NCBI GenBank assembly: GCA_024232355.1
Contig: JAAEPW010000650.1
Location: forward strand, 1-44,914
Length of the DNA: 44,914 nucleotides
Direction: 5' to 3'
DNA from: Chloroflexota bacterium
GTDB lineage: Bacteria; Chloroflexota; Anaerolineae; B4-G1
The position numbers and the translations under genes were made by a program. The notes below the pieces were generated by a model. It was not told the DNA's origin, did no database searches, and saw only the letters and a list, made by a program, of their open reading frames with translations. Below, one piece after another: positions 25,518-33,176 of the stretch; within the stretch, counting starts at the first letter, position 1; each line of letters opens with the position of its first letter.

Positions 25518-27215
25518 ATGCCCAACAATCTAGTGAAACAACTCAGGCAGATCCCATTGTTTACCAAACTCGGCCGCGACGACATGCGGGCGGTGATCAA
25601 ACTGGTGCAACAGCGGGAATACAAGGTCGGTGACGAGATTTGCCGTCAGGGAGACCCTGGGCATTCGACGTACCTGGTGGAAAGTGGCGAGTTGTGCGTC
25701 TTGTACGTGGATCCCCAAGGAATCGAGAAACAAGTCGGCACGCTGGGGCCAGGCGACTATTTTGGAGAGACCTCACTTCTATTGGGAGAACCGCGAGACG
25801 CCACCGTCAGGGCCAGTAAAAATTCTGTCCTGCTGTTTATCAGTAGGGAACAACTTGACCAGCTGCTCAAAGAACGACCAGAGATATTCAAGGCTTTTCA
25901 GATCCGGCCCGATGTATTGCAGAAATATCAGGCCAGGAAACATCACTTTGATTGGCAAGATGAGGGCGAGGTTGTTCTCGTCTGCGAGCACAGACACCAC
26001 ATACTGCTGGTCCGCAGCTTGATTGTTCCCGTCATCGCGCTCTTGTTGGCATTGGGCGGCAGTATCTTTTTGGTTACCATAGTCGGTCCGTTGATACCCT
26101 TGGTTGGAGGCGGTGGCTTGAGCGCTGCGCTGCTGGTGTTTATCGTATACTTGATTATGGATCACAAGGATGAACGGTACATTGTGACGAACAAGCGCGT
26201 TGTGCGCCGGGAACACACGCCTTTGGGACGAGAATCTCGCGTCGTCGCTCCACTGCGCACGATCCAAGACATTCAAGAATCGCAGGTGGGCATATTGACC
26301 CAGTGGTTCGACTTTGGCGATCTGATCATCGAGACAGCAGGGGAGCGGGGACACGTTGCTTTCCGCGAAATTCCCGATCCAGAAGGAGTGCGGGAAATCA
26401 TCTTTGAGCAGATTCGCCGTTCGCAAGCCGTCGCCAAGGCCGGCGAGCGGGAGGCGATCCAGAAAGATATGCGGCACTATTTTGAAACTCAGGTCACAGA
26501 GCAAGAGTCTGTCCCACCAGAGCCCGCTGCTGAGGAAAAGCGTTCCAGGCCAAGTGTATCTGCGTTGCTGCGCGCGCCTCTGCGCATCTTTGACTACTTT
26601 TTGCCCCCACTGCGCCACGAACAAGGAAATACCATCACCTGGCGCAAACACTGGGTCGCATTGCTCAAGCCCATTGCGATTCCTTCGGCACTTCTTTTGG
26701 TCTCTACAATCGTTGCTTTGTTTCTGTTAATTACGTCGGAAAACGCGAGGCCCTTTGCCCTGGTGGGTTATGGGATTGCCCTAATCATTCTGCTACCGTG
26801 GTGGTTGTGGCGGTTTGACGATTGGCAAAACGACATCTACCAGGTAACGCCGACGCGCATCATTGACGTCGAGCGGCTGCCATTTTATCTGCGCGAAGAA
26901 CGTCGTGAGGCCAGTCTGGGTATGATCCAGAACGTTCAGTTCGAAATCCCCGGTTTCTTGGGCAGAGTGTTGCACTTTGGTTCGGTGACTATTGAGACGG
27001 CGGGAGCTGGTGCTTTTACCTTTGATCTTGTCAAGGATCCTGGTGACGTTCAGACCGAGATATTCCGCCGCATGGAGGCGTTCCAGGCTCGTCAAAGTCA
27101 GGCGTCTGCAGAGCAGCATCGAAACGAGTTGCTTGATTGGTTCGCCGTTTATGACGATATTCGCAAGTCCTCGTCCCAACCTTCACCTTCACCTTCGCCC
27201 TCACAGGAAGCTTGA
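25518..27215 (+). CDS. Membrane protein with a cyclic-nucleotide-binding domain and two bacterial PH domains
   Basis: A 565-residue protein. Residues about 10-130 form a cyclic-nucleotide-binding domain with the GDYFGETSLLLGEPRDATV phosphate-binding cassette. Then follow two membrane helices (about 170-215), a bPH2-type PH domain (about 220-310), a second pair of helices (about 380-430) and another bPH2 domain (about 435-540; LPFYLREERREASLG). A Pro/Ser tail ends it. PH domains of this YdbT type are membrane-associated with mostly unknown roles. The cNMP domain makes this a probable receptor for the product of the divergent cyclase (inference). ATG 25518 is preceded by GGGAGG. Peptide deformylase follows after three bases. 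Confidence 0.85.
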   Translation: MPNNLVKQLRQIPLFTKLGRDDMRAVIKLVQQREYKVGDEICRQGDPGHSTYLVESGELCVLYVDPQGIEKQVGTLGPGDYFGETSLLLGEPRDATVRASKNSVLLFISREQLDQLLKERPEIFKAFQIRPDVLQKYQARKHHFDWQDEGEVVLVCEHRHHILLVRSLIVPVIALLLALGGSIFLVTIVGPLIPLVGGGGLSAALLVFIVYLIMDHKDERYIVTNKRVVRREHTPLGRESRVVAPLRTIQDIQESQVGILTQWFDFGDLIIETAGERGHVAFREIPDPEGVREIIFEQIRRSQAVAKAGEREAIQKDMRHYFETQVTEQESVPPEPAAEEKRSRPSVSALLRAPLRIFDYFLPPLRHEQGNTITWRKHWVALLKPIAIPSALLLVSTIVALFLLITSENARPFALVGYGIALIILLPWWLWRFDDWQNDIYQVTPTRIIDVERLPFYLREERREASLGMIQNVQFEIPGFLGRVLHFGSVTIETAGAGAFTFDLVKDPGDVQTEIFRRMEAFQARQSQASAEQHRNELLDWFAVYDDIRKSSSQPSPSPSPSQEA

Positions 27216-27218
27216 ACT

Positions 27219-27812
27219 ATGACCGTTCGCCAGATTGTGTACTCGGACGACCCGCTGTTGCGCAAAAAGTCGCGCCGCGTCAAGCGCATAAACCCAGACA
27301 TGCAGCAACTCATCGACGATATGGTCGAAACGATGTATGAAGCCAATGGCATTGGTCTGGCTGCCATCCAGGTTGGTGTGCCTGAGCGCATTGTCGTGGT
27401 GCAATTGCCCCTCGAAAGGGATCCCGAGCAAGACCCCGAAGAAGCACCTACTTCCGAACGTGGGGAACTGTACGTCGTCATCAATCCCAAGTTGACGCGC
27501 CGGTCTCGTGAGGTGGAGGATGGCATCGAAGGGTGTCTGTCCGTTCTTGGTTGGGTGGGAGAGGTTGAGCGCCATACTTCTGTCATGGTCAAAGGGTTAG
27601 ATCGTGATGGGGAAAACGTGCGCATCAAGGCGGAAGGGATGCTGGCCCGCGTCTTTCAGCACGAGATCGACCACTGCGAAGGGATCATTTTTACAGACCT
27701 CATCGAGGACCCAGAGAAAATCTGGCCGGTGCCGGAAGGTGAAGAAGAGGCCGCAGAGGCCGCCCAACAAGTACCCGATAGTGTGGTGGTGTCCGAGTCG
27801 ATCGGTTCGTAG
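27219..27812 (+). CDS. def: Peptide deformylase
   Basis: A 197-residue metalloenzyme that removes the formyl group from nascent proteins. All three motifs are intact: GIGLAAIQ (44-51), EGCLS (104-108, metal cysteine) and HEIDH (148-152, two metal histidines and the catalytic glutamate). Two odd features are an acidic insertion at about 66-82 (ERDPEQDPEEAPTSERG) and an acidic C-terminal extension after about residue 165. The gene starts three bases after the cNMP-receptor stop and is probably cotranscribed. Confidence 0.94.
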   Translation: MTVRQIVYSDDPLLRKKSRRVKRINPDMQQLIDDMVETMYEANGIGLAAIQVGVPERIVVVQLPLERDPEQDPEEAPTSERGELYVVINPKLTRRSREVEDGIEGCLSVLGWVGEVERHTSVMVKGLDRDGENVRIKAEGMLARVFQHEIDHCEGIIFTDLIEDPEKIWPVPEGEEEAAEAAQQVPDSVVVSESIGS

Positions 27813-27836
27813 TAGGTGCTTTAGCGCGCACTAAAC

Positions 27837-27915
27837 CCAATACGGTGCAGTTAAAGAGTAGCATAGGGCCTTGTGCCCGCTAGGAACGCCCACTACACTT
27901 ACTGAACCGTATTGG
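27837..27915. mobile_element. 79-bp MITE with 8-bp target-site duplication
   Basis: The ends are CCAATACGGTGCAGT (27837-27851) and ACTGAACCGTATTGG (27901-27915), inverted repeats of 15 bases with one mismatch. The element is flanked on both sides by exactly CACTAAAC (27829-27836 and 27916-27923). The interior is too short for any gene, so a transposase elsewhere must have moved it. The 8-bp duplication narrows the donor to families such as ISL3, ISAs1 or IS66; the CCAATACGG end does not resemble the IS66 end at base 138. It sits between the convergent def and histidine-kinase genes. Confidence 0.85.
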
Positions 27916-27932
27916 CACTAAACCCTCTTTTG

Positions 27933-29288
27933 TCAGCCAACCACCGGCAAGCGCAGCGTGAATCGCGCTCCTGCGTCGGTATTTTCCGCAGTAACCTGTC
28001 CCCGGTGCCCTTCGGCGATAGCCTTGACGATGGCAAGTCCCAGCCCGTTCCCGGGATAAGTGGCTGCGTTTCGCCCACGATGAAAGCGGCTAAAGAGAAC
28101 CAATAGGTCTTGTTCCGGGATGCCGATGCCGGTATCCTCGACGGATATCTTTACCCACTCCTCCGCAGGATGAACTCGCACGCTCACCGTGCCGCCCTCT
28201 GGCGTGAACTTGTTCGCGTTATCCAGCAGGTTATCGAGCGCGCGCCGCAATTGTGTTTCATTCCCTTGAATGCTTACAGGCGTTTCTGGCAGCGTCAGTG
28301 CAAAGGTCAAACCAGCCTGATCGGCCCAGGAGGCATAATGCTCGCTTGCCTCCTCTACCAGCGACGTCAATTCGATCAGGGTGTGCGTTTGCGCCCGCTC
28401 GTTCGCTTCGATGCGCGACAGGTCGAGCAACCCCTCAGTCAGCGCCTTGAGCTGCTCGACCTGCGCTCGCGCGCGTTGCACAAACTCGTCGTCGGGTGCC
28501 AGCTCCAGGCTGGTGCTCAGTCCCGTCAGTGGGGTGTGGATTTCGTGGGCGGCGTCCGAGATGAAACGCTGTAACGTGACGATGGTCTCTTTTACCTGAT
28601 CGGCCATCCGGTTAAAGGCGATGGCCAGTTCCTTCGCCTCTCCCCGGTAGCGGACGGGAACGCGTACGTCGAGATCACCAGCGGCTACTGCCCGGGTTGC
28701 CGCCGTCAGTTCCATCAATGGACGGCTGATGCGGCGTGAAATGAACAGGCCGACGATCAAACTGATGCCCACAACCGATGCGCCAATAAAAACGGGGACG
28801 GGCGGACCATCGTCGTTCTCAGTGCGTTCGAACGAGTATTTGAGCAAGAGGCCAACCGGCTGGCCATCCACGCGAATAGGTGTGGTGTGATCTTTTTCCC
28901 GGCTGCTTAGTGCTTGGCCTAACCGGCTGGCATCTCCAGATGCCACGATTGTGCCGTCCATTGTGGCCAGGATAGCGACATCACGGCCATCGTCCCTGTG
29001 GCGGCGGTCGCGCCCGCAGGGATACTCGATGACCAGTGCTTGAACTTGTTCCCAATTCCCTTGCCGCTCATAGTATTCGGACAAAGCATTGACACAGCGC
29101 CGCATCCCAAACGGAGAATTAGGAAAGGGCTTTTCTCTATCCCAGGCAGCACGCCACGCCAGGGTCATCCCACCTCCAACCAAGCATACGATTAGGGTAA
29201 AGGCGATGATGAGCTGCCAGAAAAGTGTAACACGGATTCTTTTCCAGAAACCCTTGGGATTTGGCTCGCGGTTCGTTTTCGTGTTCAT
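27933..29288 (-). CDS. Membrane sensor histidine kinase
   Basis: A 451-residue kinase with two membrane helices (about 21-46 and 165-183) enclosing an extracytoplasmic sensor (about 47-164). It continues with HAMP (184-236), dimerisation/phosphoacceptor domain (H248 in SDAAHEIHTPL) and ATPase domain with the N box (LDNLLDNANKF), DTGIGIP and GNGLGLAI. The H box has HEIHTP where most kinases have HELRTP. No response regulator is adjacent; the nearest, at 37692-38393, is in another operon. The sensor contains two Cys and a run RRHRDDGRD, but its ligand is unknown. Confidence 0.9.
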   Translation of the reverse strand: MNTKTNREPNPKGFWKRIRVTLFWQLIIAFTLIVCLVGGGMTLAWRAAWDREKPFPNSPFGMRRCVNALSEYYERQGNWEQVQALVIEYPCGRDRRHRDDGRDVAILATMDGTIVASGDASRLGQALSSREKDHTTPIRVDGQPVGLLLKYSFERTENDDGPPVPVFIGASVVGISLIVGLFISRRISRPLMELTAATRAVAAGDLDVRVPVRYRGEAKELAIAFNRMADQVKETIVTLQRFISDAAHEIHTPLTGLSTSLELAPDDEFVQRARAQVEQLKALTEGLLDLSRIEANERAQTHTLIELTSLVEEASEHYASWADQAGLTFALTLPETPVSIQGNETQLRRALDNLLDNANKFTPEGGTVSVRVHPAEEWVKISVEDTGIGIPEQDLLVLFSRFHRGRNAATYPGNGLGLAIVKAIAEGHRGQVTAENTDAGARFTLRLPVVG

Positions 29289-29383
29289 ACCATCACTTGG
29301 GAGATTGCGTTGGCTATGCCTCCGGGCTCATTATACTATGCCTGACCGATCTTTGCACATCCTTCTCTCGGGGGTGCAGATAG

Positions 29384-29599
29384 CTAGACCCTACGCCTCA
29401 GAAAGGCCCTGATCTTTTTCCAGTTGATGACCAGGTGAATGCCTGCCAGGATTGCGCAGGCATAACCGGCATAATAATGAAGGTGAAAAGCCATCAATCG
29501 GATGCCCAACAGATCCGCCACTAATCCAGTTAGCAGCGTATAGAGACCGCTCAACAACATGACGACGATTATGATATAGTCGAAGTTCCTACGTTTCAT
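29384..29599 (-). CDS. Small DUF4405-like membrane protein
   Basis: A 71-residue protein with two membrane helices (about 7-30 and 36-58) and a basic tail (KKIRAFLRRRV). Histidines in FHLHYYAGY and AGIHLVINW lie in the second helix region, the pattern of DUF4405/cytochrome-b-like proteins where histidines could hold haem. It is about half the size of the protein at 30324-30833, which has the same HxxL..W layout. It is the last gene of a four-gene operon (18 bases behind the flavodoxin) and starts behind GGGGG. Confidence 0.7.
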   Translation of the reverse strand: MKRRNFDYIIIVVMLLSGLYTLLTGLVADLLGIRLMAFHLHYYAGYACAILAGIHLVINWKKIRAFLRRRV

Positions 29600-29617
29600 T
29601 GCGATCCCCCTGTACGT

Positions 29618-30283
29618 CTATGCGCCCACAAGTCTCGGATGCAGGTTGGCAGCCCAGTTCCGAATGGTTTCCCAGTCACGATAATCGCCTTCGCCCACGT
29701 CCCCCCCGGCCGTTAGCGGCCACACAAGCTGAAACATACCGGGTAATTTGTCAAAGTCCAGCTTGCCCGCAAAGAGACCAATGTCCACTGGCTGTACGCG
29801 GGGTGCCTGCTGGCGTACTGGATCTAAAAAGGCCGTTGCGCTGCGGCGAGCATTATCTGTATCTTCTGTCATCGCCAGGCAAGCGAGAAAGTACGCCACT
29901 GGTATCTGGCTCAGTGCATCTTGATGCATTTTGACAAAGTCTACAGCTTCAGGCAGCCATTGGGACCTCTGAATCGCGCTTCCCACAACCACTGCCTGGT
30001 AGGGGCCAACATCGTTCACGCTTTTGGCTGGGCGTACGTCTACCGCCGCCCCCGCCTCACACAATACTTGACCGATGGTTTCGGCGATCTCGCCCGTAGA
30101 GCCGCATTGGCTGGCGTATGTGACCAGTATGTTGCCTGTGGCGTTTTCTCCCTTGGTACAATTTGATTCAACGAGTTCAATCTCTGGTGACCGCATACCC
30201 AAAGCGGCCACTCCTCCACAGGCCAGCGCGGCTGTGCCGGCGGCTCCCAGTACAAGAAAACGTCGTCGGGTGATCTTTTCCAT
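29618..30283 (-). CDS. Tat-exported flavodoxin-domain lipoprotein (HemG-like)
   Basis: A 221-residue protein. It begins TRRRFLVLGAAGTAALACGG: a twin-arginine signal with a lipobox ending at Cys22, so it is probably exported folded and lipid-anchored. From about residue 50 it is a flavodoxin of the protoporphyrinogen-oxidase (HemG) type: ILVTYASQCGSTGEIAETIG is the FMN phosphate loop and AVVVGSAIQRSQWLPEAVDF the second FMN contact. Most HemG-like flavodoxins are cytoplasmic, so the signal is unusual. Neighbouring DUF4405 proteins could carry electrons through the membrane to it (inference). AAGGAG precedes the ATG. Confidence 0.82.
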   Translation of the reverse strand: MEKITRRRFLVLGAAGTAALACGGVAALGMRSPEIELVESNCTKGENATGNILVTYASQCGSTGEIAETIGQVLCEAGAAVDVRPAKSVNDVGPYQAVVVGSAIQRSQWLPEAVDFVKMHQDALSQIPVAYFLACLAMTEDTDNARRSATAFLDPVRQQAPRVQPVDIGLFAGKLDFDKLPGMFQLVWPLTAGGDVGEGDYRDWETIRNWAANLHPRLVGA

Positions 30284-30323
30284 TTTATATTTCTCCTTTG
30301 ATATATTCTGTATCGTTCACGTC

Positions 30324-30833
30324 TCACCGGGGTGAGAGAATTACATTTCTAGTTGTGTTCAATAGCCATCTGCTACTCTTTATCAAATGCCCACAAAACA
30401 TCATGACGAGAACAATTGAAATGCTATCATGAATCTCTACCAGGGTATGTCGTAGCGTAGGATTGTATCCCATCAAGCTATTGTTAAAGAACCACGAAAC
30501 AAAACTTACTACTGTCGAGATGCTGTAGACAATGAGCAAATAAAAAGATATTTTTTTCTTAAAGGAACGTTTCATAAACAGTCTTTTCTTTATCACGGCT
30601 TTGAACCAGTCTAGATGTAGGATGATATGAAGCCCTATTCCAAGGGAACTCGCAATGCTCAGAATCTTGTGTATTACGAGCCAGTTTGATCGATTCAAGC
30701 TCATCACTAGAAAATCTGAACTGTGTTCTTTCATGTGATAGACGATCTGTAACAACATTCCAGTATATGCTAATGCCACAAATATAATCAGAATAGCTAC
30801 ATCCACATAATAGTTTACGACTTTTTTTCTCAC
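30324..30833 (-). CDS. DUF4405-type membrane protein, cytochrome-b-like
   Basis: A 169-residue protein with four membrane helices (about 8-30, 52-72, 92-114, 133-150). Histidines in the helices (VIHKILSIA, GLHIILHLDW, MFCGHLI, LVEIHDS) have the spacing expected of di-haem b-type membrane cytochromes, though haem is not proven. The base composition is clearly more A/T-rich than the flanking core genes, which suggests transfer. It starts with GTG behind AAGGAG and lies 13 bases behind the dehydrogenase stop. Confidence 0.75.
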   Translation of the reverse strand: MRKKVVNYYVDVAILIIFVALAYTGMLLQIVYHMKEHSSDFLVMSLNRSNWLVIHKILSIASSLGIGLHIILHLDWFKAVIKKRLFMKRSFKKKISFYLLIVYSISTVVSFVSWFFNNSLMGYNPTLRHTLVEIHDSISIVLVMMFCGHLIKSSRWLLNTTRNVILSPR

Positions 30834-30846
30834 AACATTTTTCTCC

Positions 30847-31947
30847 TTAAATCATAGACCGCTCAACGCTTATTTTCATCCCCAGCCTTTCGGCGTCGTT
30901 CAAAAAGCGACCGGTATCCACCGCGTGCCCCATAAACGCCAGGCCAGGTCTCTTGATTGCACCATCCAGTACTTGCAACACGCTTGCCACAACGGAAATA
31001 GCTGTCGCTATGTAAACGTCCTCACAGTGTAAATACACTTTTTGTTGTTTCCTGTCTTTTCCTACCGCTTTCATCTTGACCGTGATCCCAAAAGGGGGTT
31101 TGGCGAATTTCTCGAGTCCCCAGGTAAACGAGCGAGCGCCCCAATCGACACCTTTTTTGAACTTGTTCAGCTTGAGCGCGTTCCAAATCAAAAGAACGAG
31201 CATGACAAAGGCATTCGTTTCTCCCGCATACAACCCTAGCTCTTGGACCACAAGCTCTTCTGGCAGACCCTGGATTTCGTCCAGATTGCACGGATAGCAC
31301 GTTCTCTGTCCAAATGGCGGTCCAAAATCTATTTTCTCAGAGGCCATCATGGAAACCTGATGCCAATCTTTATCCTTGTACACGTATGGGCTTTTGATGT
31401 CGGCGGATATCAATTCCTTTGCTGTCTCTATGGACCCTTGTGTTGCGCATCCAATCATACCGACCGTCACGCTCTCCAAGTTGGAAGAGTTGGAGGCGGC
31501 CAAACGTACCAGCATCGAAGGAGTTCCGGGGAATATTCCCGCGTCGATGAGAAAGTGAGCGCCAGACTCGTGCATAGATTTGGATATCGTTTCCAACTCG
31601 GCCCTCTCATCACTGCTCATCTCAAGATTGACGAAATCGACTCTTGCATCAGCCGCTGCTCGGACGATTCCCACATTGGCCCCTGCACTCACCGGGATAC
31701 AGGCGATGACAAGATCGCATGCGTAAAGAGCCTTTCTTACACTGACAGCATCGGACGCGTCCACGGCAACCCCACGTACTCTGTTTCCGGAGAATTCGCG
31801 ATTAAGCTTTTTTGCCATCTCGGTCGATTTATTGAGATTCCGTCCCGCAATAATGATGCTGGAGGACGTCGCTCGTAATAAGAGTGGTACGATGTGGCTT
31901 CCCGCCAGGCCATATCCGCCAATGATCAGAATTCTCTTGTTTGTCAT
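30847..31947 (-). CDS. Saccharopine dehydrogenase-like NAD(P)-binding protein
   Basis: A 366-residue protein. The N-terminal Rossmann fold starts RILIIGGYGLAGSHIVPLLL with the dinucleotide loop GGYGLAG, followed by GRNLNKST, the acidic/polar second strand that suggests NADP. The later part (GIFPGTPSMLVRLAA, then a substrate domain) fits the saccharopine-reductase-like superfamily, not lysine biosynthesis itself. Members act on varied substrates, including lipids. It heads the operon with the DUF4405 and flavodoxin genes. GAGGAAG precedes the ATG. Confidence 0.78.
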   Translation of the reverse strand: MTNKRILIIGGYGLAGSHIVPLLLRATSSSIIIAGRNLNKSTEMAKKLNREFSGNRVRGVAVDASDAVSVRKALYACDLVIACIPVSAGANVGIVRAAADARVDFVNLEMSSDERAELETISKSMHESGAHFLIDAGIFPGTPSMLVRLAASNSSNLESVTVGMIGCATQGSIETAKELISADIKSPYVYKDKDWHQVSMMASEKIDFGPPFGQRTCYPCNLDEIQGLPEELVVQELGLYAGETNAFVMLVLLIWNALKLNKFKKGVDWGARSFTWGLEKFAKPPFGITVKMKAVGKDRKQQKVYLHCEDVYIATAISVVASVLQVLDGAIKRPGLAFMGHAVDTGRFLNDAERLGMKISVERSMI

Positions 31948-32034
31948 GTTGCTTCCTCTCGATAAAAGATGCGCACGATGTCCATCGCAGCCACTTGATA
32001 GACATCGTGTGCATCAAGCCGTTGGTGACGCGGA

Positions 32035-32421
32035 TCAAGCCCTTGCTGCGGGAGCTGCGGGACGATTCTGACGCCAGCGCCGGTAAACGAACACTCCCAG
32101 GCCGGTCAGAAAGGCGAGAGAAACCAGACGTCCAAACCCTCCTCCGAACCGAGAGCGACCAAAGCCACGCCCGAATCGTTTGTGACCACGTATGGCAGTC
32201 AATCCGGCTTCTCCGTCGTCCGGTGAATAGGCCCGGTCGAGATCTTCCCGGTATGCGTCCGTTCCCCATCCGAGCATTTGGTAAACGGCCGCTCCGGCGC
32301 TCCACCCCCGCTCGCCGTCGCTGAGCCGGTAGATCATCCCGCTCCATCGGAGCAGGCCCATTCCAGTCATGATCACCACAGCGACGATCACGCCCAACGC
32401 GATTTTTCCATTCTTTGACAT
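32035..32421 (-). CDS. Small two-helix membrane protein, unknown
   Basis: No family is recognised. The 128 residues contain a membrane helix near the N-terminus (about 5-25), a polar middle (YREDLDRAYSPDDGEAG), a Gly/Arg/Phe-rich stretch (FGRGFGRSRFGGGFGR, about 83-98) and a second helix (about 99-112) with a basic C-terminus. ATG 32421 is preceded by AGGAGG; a 13-codon upstream extension lacks this. It is divergent to lrp and 87 bases behind the dehydrogenase operon start. Confidence 0.6.
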   Translation of the reverse strand: MSKNGKIALGVIVAVVIMTGMGLLRWSGMIYRLSDGERGWSAGAAVYQMLGWGTDAYREDLDRAYSPDDGEAGLTAIRGHKRFGRGFGRSRFGGGFGRLVSLAFLTGLGVFVYRRWRQNRPAAPAARA

Positions 32422-32613
32422 TTGATACCTCCTATGTTTTGAATTTTGGGCCATTGTCAATTAGCCCTCTTATATTTGACACGATTGTAGCAGGGATGGA
32501 TTTCATAGAGATTTCAGTGAGATTACAGTTTTGAAATCCGGGGGCAATCAGTGTCTTTTTCGTATAAATTTTCAATTTCGGTTTAAAAATCGTATTTTAT
32601 GCGGAAAAAACTA

Positions 32614-32642
32614 TTGACAGCCGAATAAAATTCCTGTATAAT
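32614..32642 (+). promoter_or_regulatory. Consensus sigma-70 promoter of the lrp-panB operon
   Basis: TTGACA (32614-32619), 17 bases, TATAAT (32637-32642): a perfect match to the consensus in an A/T-rich stretch. The start of transcription would fall near 32649, giving a leader of about 24 bases with AGGAGGT at 32662-32668. Confidence 0.85.
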
Positions 32643-32672
32643 CAAATTGGACGGAATTATCAGGAGGTGCCA

Positions 32673-33176
32673 ATGGACGATCTCGATAGGAAAATTCTTC
32701 TCGCTCTTCAAACCAACGCGCGCAAGAAAAACGCCGAACTGGCCAGAGAGTTGGAAATCGCGCCGTCGACAGTGCTAGAGCGTATCCGCCGCCTGGAAGA
32801 GAACGGCTTGATACTAGGCTATCGTGGGGTTATCGACCCAGCCCAACTGGGATTCAATATCCAGGCTGTTGTGTCAGTTTCCCTCGACCGTCACGAAGTC
32901 GATATCATTCGGGAATTTGAGCAAGGGATACAACAAATTTCCCACGTCCGGTCTTGTTATCACTTGACCGGACGTTTTGATTATTTGCTGCACGTCACAG
33001 CCCGCGACCAGGAACAATTGGGAGACCTGATCAAGAATTGGATCGCGTCTATTCCGGGCATTGGCAGGGTAGAAACCTCTCTGGTCCTTTCAGAGGTGAA
33101 ACCGGACGAGGGATTGCCCATCGGACAAGACCTATCAATAAAAAATCTAACGTCAATGGAGGACAATAATGGCTAA
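32673..33176 (+). CDS. Lrp/AsnC-family transcriptional regulator
   Basis: A 167-residue regulator. It has an N-terminal winged helix-turn-helix (DLDRKILLALQTNARKK, then LAREL and APSTVLERIRRLEENG) and a C-terminal RAM effector domain (about 65-150) with VRSCYHLTGRFDYLLHV. Lrp-type proteins sense amino acids or related acids, so 2-oxoacid or branched-chain metabolism is a natural target next to panB. ATG 32673 follows AGGAGGT. The stop overlaps panB by eight bases, and the gene probably controls its own operon. Confidence 0.9.
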   Translation: MDDLDRKILLALQTNARKKNAELARELEIAPSTVLERIRRLEENGLILGYRGVIDPAQLGFNIQAVVSVSLDRHEVDIIREFEQGIQQISHVRSCYHLTGRFDYLLHVTARDQEQLGDLIKNWIASIPGIGRVETSLVLSEVKPDEGLPIGQDLSIKNLTSMEDNNG

